Shown: one piece after another, positions 51,219 through 59,292 of the stretch
Layout of the letters: each line of letters opens with the position of its first letter
Numbering within the stretch: position 1 is the stretch's first letter
Assembly: GCA_020631815.1 (NCBI GenBank)
Contig: JACKGW010000008.1
Location: forward strand, 1-64,000
From: Planctomycetota bacterium
GTDB taxonomy: Bacteria > Planctomycetota > PLA2 > JAEUHO01
Reading direction: 5' to 3'
DNA: 64,000 bases
Translations under genes and position numbers: made by a program
The notes under the pieces: model-generated
Seen by the model: the letters and a program-made list of their open reading frames with translations, nothing else
What the model was told of the DNA's origin: nothing
Databases searched by the model: none

Positions 51219-51800
51219 ATGGAGCCGACCGCACCGAACGACCCGCCGCCCGAGATGCTGGACCACGTCCGCGGCCTCCTGACCGGGATGGGGGAGGACC
51301 CCTCCCGGGAGGGCCTGGTGCGGACGCCCCTGCGGGTGGCCAAGAGCCTGACGACCCTCACCGAGGGCTACCGGCAGGACGCGGACCAGGTGCTCCGCGC
51401 CGCCCTGTTCGAGAGCGACACCGACGAGATCGTGCTCGTCAAGGACATCGAGCTCTACAGCCTCTGCGAGCACCACATGCTGCCCTTCTTCGGCCGGGCC
51501 CACGTGGCCTACCTGCCGGACAAGCACATCGTCGGGCTGTCCAAGCTGGCCCGCGTGGTCGACGTGTTCGCCCGCAGGCTCCAGGTGCAGGAGCGCCTGA
51601 CCACCCAGATCGCCGAGGCGATCCAGAGTGCGCTCAAGCCCCGTGGCGTGGGGGTGGTCATCGAGGCGCAGCACCTCTGCATGATGATGCGCGGCGTGAG
51701 CAAGCAGAACAGCGCCACCATCACGTCGTGCATGCTCGGTCGCTTCCGCAGCGACAACAAGACCCGCCAAGAGCTCATGCACTTCCTGGGACGGCCGTAG
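51219..51800 (+). CDS. folE: GTP cyclohydrolase I FolE
   Basis: A 193-residue enzyme that converts GTP to 7,8-dihydroneopterin triphosphate at the start of folate synthesis. The zinc ligands are in SLCEHHMLPFFG (Cys, His) and AQHLCMMMRGV (Cys); VAYLPDKHIVGLSKLARVVDVFARRLQVQERLT and GVSKQNSATITS are standard. The N-terminal helix includes DPSREGLVRTPLRVAKS. ATG 51219 was taken over out-of-frame ATG 51214. It is divergent from the kinase gene and followed by a family C repeat. Confidence 0.95.
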   Translation: MEPTAPNDPPPEMLDHVRGLLTGMGEDPSREGLVRTPLRVAKSLTTLTEGYRQDADQVLRAALFESDTDEIVLVKDIELYSLCEHHMLPFFGRAHVAYLPDKHIVGLSKLARVVDVFARRLQVQERLTTQIAEAIQSALKPRGVGVVIEAQHLCMMMRGVSKQNSATITSCMLGRFRSDNKTRQELMHFLGRP

Positions 51801-51807
51801 CGCGCGG

Positions 51808-52012
51808 AGGTGCGTGCCTGATCCGGCGCTGCGGCGCCGCGCAGCGGCAACGCGAGGCGCCGGGTCTGGCTCCGCCTGGCAGCGTCCCAAGCGGGGAAGG
51901 CGTAGGGCCAGCTCCCTGCCAAGGGCGAATAGGCTGGCGAACGACGCTCTGCGGTGTCAGACCCGGCGCCCCGCGTCGCTTCGCTACCGCTGCGCCGGAT
52001 CAGACACCTCCG
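51808..52012. repeat. family C-like long inverted repeat
   Basis: Outer arms 51814-51829 (GTGCCTGATCCGGCGC) and 51992-52007 (GCGCCGGATCAGACAC) pair with one mismatch. Inner arms 51856-51868 (GGCGCCGGGTCTG) and 51958-51970 (CAGACCCGGCGCC) are perfect. It lies between the convergent folE and HIT genes; the TGA stop of the HIT gene (52000-52002) is inside the outer arm. Confidence 0.7.
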
Positions 52013-52398
52013 AGCACCTCGCGGATCTTCGCGGCCATGGCGGCGCGTTCGGGTGCGGGGATGGAGAGCTTGGGCGGCACGGGGAAGTCGCTGACCTGGT
52101 TCGTCGGGATCAGGTGCACGTGCACATGGGGGACTTCCCAGCCCACGACCATCATGACCACCCGCTTGCACCCGGTGGCTTCACGGACGCCGGCTTCGAC
52201 ACGGCGCACGAAGTCCCACAGCTTGGCCTGTGCCTCGGGCGCCATGTCGAAGAGGTAGCCGACCTCGTGCTTGGGGATGCACAACACGTGACCCGGCTGG
52301 ACGGGCACGATGTCGAGGAACGCGAGATGATCGTCGTCCTCGAGGACCTTGTCCGCCGGGATCTCGCCGTTCACGATGCGCGTGAAGATCGTCGTCAT
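52000..52398 (-). CDS. HIT-family nucleotide-binding protein
   Basis: A 132-residue histidine-triad protein (HINT/Fhit-like nucleotide hydrolase). The N-terminus TIFTRIVNGEIPADKVLEDDDHLAFLDIVPVQPGHVLCIPK is the classic HIT start, and the triad is VPHVHVHLIPTN near residue 95. Such enzymes cleave AMP-N linkages or dinucleotides. The C-terminal ~20 residues are helical, and the stop codon falls inside the neighbouring repeat, so the repeat has supplied the gene's end. ATG 52398 is clear. Confidence 0.93.
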   Translation of the reverse strand: MTTIFTRIVNGEIPADKVLEDDDHLAFLDIVPVQPGHVLCIPKHEVGYLFDMAPEAQAKLWDFVRRVEAGVREATGCKRVVMMVVGWEVPHVHVHLIPTNQVSDFPVPPKLSIPAPERAAMAAKIREVLGGV

Positions 52399-52442
52399 GC
52401 GCACAGCATACGGAGGCGGGCGCGCACCTCGTGCGCGCGAGA

Positions 52443-52877
52443 TCAGGCGCTGAGAGGCGAGCGGCCGCCCGGTACCGGGACGGGCGTGCGGTCGCTGAAG
52501 CCGCGGTCGGCCGGATGCCACCAGCAGACGCGCTCTTCGCCCTGGCGCCACGAGAGGTAGGCGGGCTCGCCGTCGATGAGCGTCGGGAAGTCCACGAGGC
52601 CCAGCTCGAGGTCGCGGACCTCGACGCCCAGGTCCGCCAGCTCCTGGAGGTAGCCCTCGATGCGCGAAGACAGGTCGGCGACGTCGTCGCGCAGCTGCTC
52701 GATGCGGGGGTCGCAGCCGGCGTGATCGCTTCGTTCGACTTCCAGCGCCCGACGCTCGCGCCCCGCGGCCCGCAAGATCCGGAACTCGGAGACCAGGTCG
52801 CGCACGACGCTCGAAACGAGCGGCAGCATCTGGTTGGCCTCATCAATCGTGAAGATCGTCCGCGTGACGGTCCGCAT
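52443..52877 (-). CDS. DUF2203 family protein
   Basis: A 144-residue protein of the DUF2203 group. A helical N-terminal half (FTIDEANQMLPLVSSVVRDLVSEFRILRAAG) is followed by LADLGVEVRDLELGLVDFPTLIDGEPAYLSWRQGEERVCWWHPADRGFSDRTPV, which carries the family's conserved end (GLVDFP, CWR-like, WHP, GF..R). ATG 52877 has AGGGAGAGG upstream. Function of the family is unknown. It may be co-transcribed with the HIT gene 44 bases downstream. Confidence 0.88.
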   Translation of the reverse strand: MRTVTRTIFTIDEANQMLPLVSSVVRDLVSEFRILRAAGRERRALEVERSDHAGCDPRIEQLRDDVADLSSRIEGYLQELADLGVEVRDLELGLVDFPTLIDGEPAYLSWRQGEERVCWWHPADRGFSDRTPVPVPGGRSPLSA

Positions 52878-53069
52878 CGCCTCTCCCTGCCCTAGGCCGA
52901 GGGGGACAGGGGCCCTCACCAGGGAGGGCCCCCGTCCGTCCCGACGGGCCCTCCCTCCCACTGGAGACCCGTCCGGACGTCCCTACGAGGGTGACGGATC
53001 GGCCGGAACGCGCTCCGTCGTGAGGCGCGGCGGCTCCACGACCGGCTTTGCGAGCCGAAAGCCCTGGAA

Positions 53070-53909
53070 TCAGGCCTCTGCGGGCGCCACGCGGATGTCG
53101 TCGCAGACCGTCTCGCGCAGCGTGTGGCGAACGAGGGCGACGGCTCCGGGGATGCGCACGGTGGCGCCAGGCTCGGGCGCGCCGAACGTCACGTGCACGG
53201 TGTCGCCCTCGAAGCGGGCGTCCAGCAGGGGCAGCCCCAGCGCGCGCAGCACCCGTCGACCGTGCACGAGCGTGATCCGCTCGATCGGGTGCCGATCGGG
53301 GCCCGGCGCTTCGGGCCACGGGCGCAGCTCTTCATCGATGACCGCGAGCACGTCCGGCCGGCACGACCGGCAACCCGTACAGGCGCCCGTTGCATCGCCG
53401 ATCGACTCCGGATCCTGCGCGCCGTCACGAATGGCATCGCGGATCGTGCGATCCCCGACCCCGATGCAGCGGCACACGAGGATGCCCGGTCCACGACAGT
53501 CGGCGGGACCGCGCTGTCCGATGCCCAGCGCCCGACGCAGCGCACGCGCGGCAAACTCGCTGGCGCGCACGACGGCCTCGGGGAGCCAGGCGTCGGCATG
53601 TCCCTCCTTGAGGCCCGCGACGACCTCGTCGGGTCCGAAGCGCCCGGCGTCTTCCCACGTGCCGCCCTCGACCTGCGTGCAAAGCCAGGAGATGGGCGCC
53701 ACCAACGCGGGTGAGCCGAACGGACGCCCGCGGACGTCGGCAACCAGGGATCCTTCACCGCCGTCGCTCGCGTAGGACAACGTGAAGCGCACGCCCAGGC
53801 CACCGACCATGCTGCCGATCTCGCCGGCCGCTTCAGGATGAGCGAGATCGCCGACACCGCGCGGGCGCACCAAGTGGTCGACGTAGACGCCAGGCAGCTC
53901 GGGAATCAC
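53070..53909 (-). CDS. NifU-like protein with BFD [2Fe-2S] domain but no scaffold cysteines
   Basis: A 279-residue protein with the three-part order of NifU. The N-terminal part follows the IscU/NifU_N pattern (VYVDHLVRPRGVGDLAHPEAAGEIGSMVGG; then VADVRGRPFGSPALVAP), but the three scaffold cysteines are replaced. The middle is a BFD-like [2Fe-2S] domain with CRCIGVGDRTIRDAI and GACTGCRSCRPDVLAVI, cysteines intact. The C-terminal part resembles the Nfu domain (IERITLVHGRRVLRALGLPLLDARFEGDTVHV) but lacks the CxxC. Cluster assembly is therefore unlikely and electron transfer more likely. GTG 53909 overlaps the GlcD stop, so it is coupled to an FAD oxidase and may be its electron acceptor. Confidence 0.72.
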   Translation of the reverse strand: MIPELPGVYVDHLVRPRGVGDLAHPEAAGEIGSMVGGLGVRFTLSYASDGGEGSLVADVRGRPFGSPALVAPISWLCTQVEGGTWEDAGRFGPDEVVAGLKEGHADAWLPEAVVRASEFAARALRRALGIGQRGPADCRGPGILVCRCIGVGDRTIRDAIRDGAQDPESIGDATGACTGCRSCRPDVLAVIDEELRPWPEAPGPDRHPIERITLVHGRRVLRALGLPLLDARFEGDTVHVTFGAPEPGATVRIPGAVALVRHTLRETVCDDIRVAPAEA

Positions 53910-55360
53910 GTGCGTGCGCCTCGACGCGTGCTGCCGACGGGGGCCGGCACGTCGCCCGGCAACACCTTGCCCGGGTTGAGGATGGCGAGGGGATCGAACG
54001 CCTGCTTGATGGAGCGCATCACGCCGATGGCGGCCGCGTCGCGGCACTTGGCCAAGTAGCGGCTCTGGACGCAACCCACGCCGTGCTCGCCCGTGATCGT
54101 TCCACCCAGCGACACCGCGAGATCGAAGATCTCGTCGACGGCGGGGCCCAGGCGGCGCTCGCGCTCTGCAGGGTCGGAGTGGTCGGTCAGCACGTTGACG
54201 TGGATGTTGCCGTCGCCCGCGTGCCCGTAGGAGATCTGCCGGACACCGTGGCGCGCCGCAATCTCGCGCACGCCGCGAAAGAGCGCCGGCACCTGGTCGG
54301 GCGGCACGGCCGTGTCGCACTCGATGTAGGCCGCCTGCTTCTTGACGGCCTCGCCCAGGCAGCGGCGCACCGCCCACAGCTCGCGCTCCTTGGCCGGTGT
54401 GTTCGCGACGAGCACGTCGAGGGCGTCCGCTTCCAACAGGACCTCGCCGGCGCGCGTCAGCTCGCGTTCGACGGTGGCCTCGTCGTAGCCATCGACCTCG
54501 AGCAGCAGCCAGCCCTCGGCGTCCTGGTGGGGGACGGGGCGGCCGAGGTGCTCGGCAGCGGCGTCGAGCGCCGCCCGCTCGACGACCTCGAGCGTCGACG
54601 GCATCACCTTCGACCCGTAGACCGCGACCATGGCCCGGGCCGCCGTGTCGAGGTCGGCGAACGGCGCGACCAACGTGCGCCGCGCGGTCGGTCGCGGGAT
54701 CAAGCGAAGCGTGGCTTCGGTGATGATCGCGAGCGTGCCCTCGCTGCCGACGAGCAGCTGCGTGAGGTTGTAGCCCGCGACGTCCTTGCGCAGCTTGCCG
54801 CCCGTGCGCATCACCTCGCCCGACGGCAACACGGCCTCGAGCGCCAGCACCCAGTCCTTGGTGACGCCGTACTTGACGGCGTGTGGGCCGCCGGCGTTCT
54901 CGGCGAGGTTGCCGCCGATCTGGCAGCTGCCCCACGAGGCCGGGTCCGGCGCGTAGTAGAGGCCGTGCTTGCCGACGGCCTCCTGCAGGACCTGGTTGAT
55001 GACGCCAGGCTGCACACGCGCCATGCGGTTGGCGACGTCGATCTCCAGGATCTGCGCCATGCGCTCGAGCCCGAGCACGATGCCGCCGAAGACGGGAAGG
55101 GCGCCGCCGGACAGCCCGGTGCCCGCGCCGCGCGGCGTGACGGGCAGCCGACGCGCCGTGGCGTGCGCCATGATCGCGGCGACGTGCGCTGTCGTGCGCG
55201 GCAAGACGACGACCTCGGGGCGGTACTGCCAATCGGCCGTCTCGTCGCGGCCGTAGACGAGGAGCCGTGCCTCGTCCTCTTGCGTGACCACCCCGTCCTG
55301 GCCCACGATGCGGGCCAGGGCCTCGACATCCTCGGTGGTGACGGTGGCGTACGCGGACAT
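53906..55360 (-). CDS. GlcD-like FAD-linked glycolate/lactate oxidase
   Basis: A 484-residue FAD_binding_4/FAD-oxidase_C protein. The FAD-binding motif is PRGAGTGLSGGALPVFGGIVLGLERM, then VQPGVINQVLQEAVGKHGLYYAPDPAS and IGGNLAENAGGPHAVKYGVTKDWVLALEAVLPSGEV. The C-terminal FAD cap ends with YGHAGDGNIHVNVL, GGTITGEHGVG and MRSIKQAFDPLAILNPGKVLP. It oxidises a 2-hydroxy acid (glycolate or D-lactate) and passes electrons on. No GlcE or GlcF partner is present; the coupled NifU-like protein may fill that role. The start is ATG 55360. Confidence 0.9.
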   Translation of the reverse strand: MSAYATVTTEDVEALARIVGQDGVVTQEDEARLLVYGRDETADWQYRPEVVVLPRTTAHVAAIMAHATARRLPVTPRGAGTGLSGGALPVFGGIVLGLERMAQILEIDVANRMARVQPGVINQVLQEAVGKHGLYYAPDPASWGSCQIGGNLAENAGGPHAVKYGVTKDWVLALEAVLPSGEVMRTGGKLRKDVAGYNLTQLLVGSEGTLAIITEATLRLIPRPTARRTLVAPFADLDTAARAMVAVYGSKVMPSTLEVVERAALDAAAEHLGRPVPHQDAEGWLLLEVDGYDEATVERELTRAGEVLLEADALDVLVANTPAKERELWAVRRCLGEAVKKQAAYIECDTAVPPDQVPALFRGVREIAARHGVRQISYGHAGDGNIHVNVLTDHSDPAERERRLGPAVDEIFDLAVSLGGTITGEHGVGCVQSRYLAKCRDAAAIGVMRSIKQAFDPLAILNPGKVLPGDVPAPVGSTRRGART

Positions 55361-55419
55361 GGGGCCGCATCTTCGGGCTGCCCGGCGTGACGCCCGAGAG
55401 AATGCGCGGGGAGGCGGTC

Positions 55420-57654
55420 ATGAAGGCACGGCAGCTGGCGAGAGGGAGCGCGTGCGGCGCGCTGCTGCTCGGGGCCCTGGTCCTGTACGGCGGCCAGGTC
55501 CCGGCCGAGGAGCCGCCCGCGGACGAAGACGCCTTCCTGGTCGCTCTCGCCGATCTCGGCGTCCGCGCCGACCAGCTCGGGTATGCGCCACGAGCGCATT
55601 GGCAGCGGTATCCGCATCCGGCCACCACGCCCTACGTCTTGCCGTTCTTCTCCGACCTCCTGGCCCGACCGCAAGACACCTACGAGTTCGTGCGCACGCT
55701 GGGCAACGCCGTCGAGGACGGGCTCTCGCTCGATGCGCTCCGCGCCGCGCCCGACGCGAAGGACCGCCGCGAAGCGCTGTTCCGCCTGGCCGTGCTGCTG
55801 GGGACCGAGCGACGCATCGGCGGTTTCCGTGGGTACTCCGCCAACCTCGATGCCGAGGTGGCCGACGTCGACCCGCTCGTCGCCGCTGTGGCGCTCGTGC
55901 GCGAGCGCGCCGGTGCGCCTCTCGTCCGCCCGATGGCGTTCGGCGGGGCGTACGCGGACGGTGCGGACCAGCCGCGGGCCGCCTTGAGCGGTCGCCTGGC
56001 GGCGGTGCCCGAAGCGTTGCGCGTGCCGCTGGCCCGCCTGCTGCTCGATCTCTGTGATGCGCGGCGCTGGATCGACCTGGGCCTCCGACACGTCGACCCG
56101 GAGACGCGCCGAGCCGTCTTCGCCACGCTGGGCGGGCTGTCGGAAGAGACGCCGGACGGCCTGGGCTACGACGCCGTGTTGGACGACGTCGCGGGTGCGG
56201 TCGACGAGTACTCCCTGCACTACGGAGCCGTGAAGGCGATGCAGGCGCTGCACGACGCGCGACGCGCACTGGCCGCGGCCGTGACGGACGAGATCGCTGC
56301 GTTCGACGTGCGCGAGAGCACACCCTGGGGCGACATCTGGCTGCGCAGCGGCACCGACGCAGAGGTGAGCGCCGAGGCCCCGCCCTTCTGCTACGTGCAG
56401 GTGGGGGTGCAGAGCGGCGCCACCAACGTGCCGCTGGGCACGACGACGGCGGAGCGTCCCCTTTCCGTCGCGCTGCTCGTCGAGCACGGCGACCTCGATG
56501 GGAGTGTGGGCGGGCGCGTGCCGCACGGAGGGCTGGGCTCTGGCGTGCTGGGCTGCGGTGCCGTGTATGCGGCGAAGGCGCGCGAGGGCACGACGGCGCG
56601 CGTGGAGCGCTGGGGGCTCGGTGCTGCCCTGTTCGGCATGGGCGCCTTCGTGGCCGAAGAAGGCGCCACGGCGTACGACGCGAAGTCGATGGCCCAGGGC
56701 GCAGCGTTCTTCGGCTCGGGGCTCCTGCTCGATGCCGCGGGCGACGACAGCTACCACCTCGTCGAGGGCGACGGTCAGGGCTTCGGCGGCCCCGGCGGCG
56801 TCGGCGTGCTCGCCGACCGCCAGGGCAACGACCACTACCGGAGCGAGCCGCGCGTCGAGATCGCCGGCCGCGGTGACTACCACAGCGACGGCAAGATCGC
56901 GGTGAGCAACGCGCAAGGCGTGGGGAGCGGACGTCGGGGGGACGGCAGCGACGGCCACTCCTGGGCCGGCGGTCTCGGCGCGCTGCTCGACGTCGATGGC
57001 GACGACGTCTACGAGGCCGGCAACTTCAGCCAGGGCTTGGGCTACTGGTACGGCACCGGCGTGCTCTGGGACGGCGGTGGCGACGATCGCTTCGAGAGCG
57101 TGTACTTCACGCAGGGCTCAGGCGCCCACTTCGCGATCGGCGCGTTGGTCGATGAGGGCGGCAACGACGTCCACAAGCTTCTCGAGACCAGTGGGGCGGG
57201 CTTGGGCTTCGGCTGGGACGTGGTGAACGCCTTCCTGATCGATCGCGGCACGGGCAACGACCACTACGAGGCCGCCAAGATCTCGCTGGGCGTGGCCGAA
57301 GTCCGCAGCAACGCCTTCTTCCTCGACGAGGGTGGGGACGACACCTACGTCGTGAACGCGAAGGGCAAGCTGCTGGGGGACGTGGACGAGCGCCCCACGT
57401 ACGCCACGCCGCACCGCACGGCGCCCTTCGCGTTCCACATTGGCCAGATCGGCCTGTTCCTGGATCTGGGGGGGACCGACCGCTACCTCGAGCGCGCTGG
57501 CGACGGCGAGCCGACGCCGTCGGAGAAGGCGGGCGATGGACGCACGTGGAACCTACGCCCCCAGAGCGGGCCCGGCGCGTTCAACGTTGCGCTCGGCCGC
57601 GACCTCGACGGCGCGACCAGCCGCTGGCTGACGGGCGCCTGGCCGCCGCGGTGA
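55420..57654 (+). CDS. large secreted GDDxY-repeat protein
   Basis: A 744-residue protein with a signal peptide (ACGALLLGALVLYGGQVPA). Residues ~25-330 are mostly alpha-helical without a known family. From about residue 385 there are seven to nine repeats built on the frame GxLLDxxGDDxY followed by a Gly-rich QGxG segment: LLDAAGDDSYHL, VLADRQGNDHYRS, LLDVDGDDVYEAG, VLWDGGGDDRFES, LVDEGGNDVHKL, LIDRGTGNDHYEA, FLDEGGDDTYVV, FLDLGGTDRYLE. The regular Asp/Asn spacing suggests a calcium-stabilised beta-solenoid. ATG 55420 has GGGGAGGCG directly upstream. No enzyme motif is seen. A 35-base hairpin follows the stop. Confidence 0.78.
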   Translation: MKARQLARGSACGALLLGALVLYGGQVPAEEPPADEDAFLVALADLGVRADQLGYAPRAHWQRYPHPATTPYVLPFFSDLLARPQDTYEFVRTLGNAVEDGLSLDALRAAPDAKDRREALFRLAVLLGTERRIGGFRGYSANLDAEVADVDPLVAAVALVRERAGAPLVRPMAFGGAYADGADQPRAALSGRLAAVPEALRVPLARLLLDLCDARRWIDLGLRHVDPETRRAVFATLGGLSEETPDGLGYDAVLDDVAGAVDEYSLHYGAVKAMQALHDARRALAAAVTDEIAAFDVRESTPWGDIWLRSGTDAEVSAEAPPFCYVQVGVQSGATNVPLGTTTAERPLSVALLVEHGDLDGSVGGRVPHGGLGSGVLGCGAVYAAKAREGTTARVERWGLGAALFGMGAFVAEEGATAYDAKSMAQGAAFFGSGLLLDAAGDDSYHLVEGDGQGFGGPGGVGVLADRQGNDHYRSEPRVEIAGRGDYHSDGKIAVSNAQGVGSGRRGDGSDGHSWAGGLGALLDVDGDDVYEAGNFSQGLGYWYGTGVLWDGGGDDRFESVYFTQGSGAHFAIGALVDEGGNDVHKLLETSGAGLGFGWDVVNAFLIDRGTGNDHYEAAKISLGVAEVRSNAFFLDEGGDDTYVVNAKGKLLGDVDERPTYATPHRTAPFAFHIGQIGLFLDLGGTDRYLERAGDGEPTPSEKAGDGRTWNLRPQSGPGAFNVALGRDLDGATSRWLTGAWPPR

Positions 57655-57660
57655 ATCGGG

Positions 57661-57758
57661 GTACGGAGTCGGGTGAGATTCCAACCTCGGGCCGCAACGA
57701 GCTTACCCATGCGGAGGCCCCTGGCGGCCCGAAGTTGGAATCTCACCCGACTCCGTAC
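57661..57758. terminator. 35-base inverted repeat between convergent genes
   Basis: Arms 57661-57695 (starts GTACGGAGTCGGGTGAGATT) and 57724-57758 pair over 35 bases with one mismatch and a 28-base loop. It lies six bases after the GDDxY gene and 21 bases beyond the Bax-inhibitor gene stop. The GGGTGAGAT core is shared with family A, so it may be a distant member. A bidirectional terminator role is inferred; there is no T-run. Confidence 0.7.
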
Positions 57759-57779
57759 TCGTGATGCGGGCTTCGTTCC

Positions 57780-58475
57780 TCAGTCGCGCAAGGACATGAG
57801 CAGGCGCAAGACGTAGAAGAACATGACGGCGACGCTCGCGAAGAGCGAGAGGGCCGCGCCCACGTACCGGTCGTCGGGGAAGTGACGCAGGATCGTCGAG
57901 GTGTCGTAGAGCACAGAGGCGCCGGCCAGCAACACCATCGCGCCGCTGAACCAGAGCCCCAGCGTGAAGCCGCCGAACACGAGCGAGGCGACGATCAACA
58001 ACAGGGCCACCAAGAAGCCCCAGCGCACGACGCCGCCGAGGAACGAGAAGTCCTTCTTGGTGAAGAACACGATGGCCGTGAGGCCCGTGAAGCCGGCGAT
58101 CGTCAGCCCGGCCGCCTGCGTGATGATGCCGGGGTAGAACGTGTGCGCGACGTAGAGGATCGGCGTGAGGATGAGCGCCTCGGCCAGGACGTAGGCGAAG
58201 AGGGCGGCGTACTGCGCGCCCATGCTCTTCGCCGTCATGGCGACGCGCGACCCGAACCATCCGACGACCATGAAGGCCCCGAGCACCAGCAGCCACGTGC
58301 CGCGTCCGCCCATCATGGCGCGCGCCATGGGCTCCGCCCACCCCAGCTGGAAGAACACGCTCAGCGTGAGGCACAGACCGAGCACGGCACCCAGCAGCGT
58401 GGAGTAGGTGCGCTGCAGGAACACGCCGCGCTGTGCGGCGACGGTGGTGTGCTGGCGGGACTCGAGCTCGTACAT
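57780..58475 (-). CDS. Bax inhibitor-1/YccA-family membrane protein
   Basis: A 231-residue protein with seven membrane helices. Family marks: FLQRTYSTLLGAVLGLCLTLSVFF, GAQYAALFAYVLAEALILTPILY, LTIAGFTGLTAIVFFTKKDFSFLGG, LLAGASVLYDTSTILRH (the conserved YDT) and a C-terminal SLFASVAVMFFYVLRLLMSLRD. Relatives such as YetJ are calcium-leak channels controlled by an aspartate pair. ATG 58475 has a GAGG box upstream. It is convergent with the GDDxY gene across the hairpin. Confidence 0.93.
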   Translation of the reverse strand: MYELESRQHTTVAAQRGVFLQRTYSTLLGAVLGLCLTLSVFFQLGWAEPMARAMMGGRGTWLLVLGAFMVVGWFGSRVAMTAKSMGAQYAALFAYVLAEALILTPILYVAHTFYPGIITQAAGLTIAGFTGLTAIVFFTKKDFSFLGGVVRWGFLVALLLIVASLVFGGFTLGLWFSGAMVLLAGASVLYDTSTILRHFPDDRYVGAALSLFASVAVMFFYVLRLLMSLRD

Positions 58476-58530
58476 CGGGCCTCCTCGTGGGGTCGAACCA
58501 CTCTACGGGAGCCGTCGGGCCGCGGCGCCC

Positions 58531-59292
58531 CTATCCCGCCGCAGGCCGGGCCGATGGGCAGAGATCGGCCAGAGGGCAGGCGTCGCAGCGCGGGCGGCGG
58601 GCGATGCAGATCTCGCGGCCCAGCAGGATCAAGCGGTGGCTGGCCTCGATCCAGGACTCCGGTGGCAGCAGGGCCATGAGGTCCGCTTCGATGCGCACGG
58701 GGTCCGCGGACTTCGTCCAGCCGAGCAAGCCCGCGATGCGCTTGACGTGCGTGTCCACGACCACGCCGTCGGCCAGCCCGAAGACGACGCCGCGAACCAC
58801 GTTGGCCGTCTTGCGCGCGACGCCGGGCAACGTCAGGAGGTCGTCCATGCCGCGTGGCACGTCGCCGCCGTAGACCTGCTCGAGTCGCGACGCCATGGCG
58901 ATCAGGTTCTTCGCCTTGTTGCGGAAGAAGCCCGTGCTGTGGATGACCTGCTCCACCTCCTCTTGTGGCGCACGCGCCAACGCAGCCGGCGTGGGCCAGC
59001 GCGCGAAGAGCTCGGGCGTGACCAGGTTCACGCGCGCGTCGGTGCACTGCGCGCTCAGGATCGTGGCGGCCAGCAGCTGGAAGGCATCGGCGTGGTCCAG
59101 CGCGCAGTCGGCGTCGGGGTAGCGTCGTCCCAGGCGAGCCAGGACCTCGACGGCCCGGGCGCGCGCCACAGGGCTCGGGCGGCGCGGTGCCGAGGCCTTG
59201 CGGCGCTTGGCCGCCTTCTTCGTCGCGCTCTTCTTCCGAGCCTTCTTCGTGGCGGGGCGCGTGGAGCGTGCGGACTTCTTCTTCGCGCTCAC
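58531..59292 (-). CDS. nth: endonuclease III with histone-like N-terminal tail
   Basis: A 253-residue DNA glycosylase/AP lyase. The helix-hairpin-helix is LLTLPGVARKTANVV with the catalytic Lys; the catalytic Asp is in VVVDTHVKRIAG; the [4Fe-4S] loop is CIARRPRCDACPLADLC. LLAATILSAQCTDARVNLVT is the family N-terminal helix. The first ~40 residues are an extra Lys/Ala/Arg-rich tail (KKKSARSTRPATKKARKK), like histone H1 or HU tails. GTG 59292 overlaps the stop of the PolX-like gene (GTGA). It removes oxidised pyrimidines in base excision repair. Confidence 0.93.
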   Translation of the reverse strand: MSAKKKSARSTRPATKKARKKSATKKAAKRRKASAPRRPSPVARARAVEVLARLGRRYPDADCALDHADAFQLLAATILSAQCTDARVNLVTPELFARWPTPAALARAPQEEVEQVIHSTGFFRNKAKNLIAMASRLEQVYGGDVPRGMDDLLTLPGVARKTANVVRGVVFGLADGVVVDTHVKRIAGLLGWTKSADPVRIEADLMALLPPESWIEASHRLILLGREICIARRPRCDACPLADLCPSARPAAG

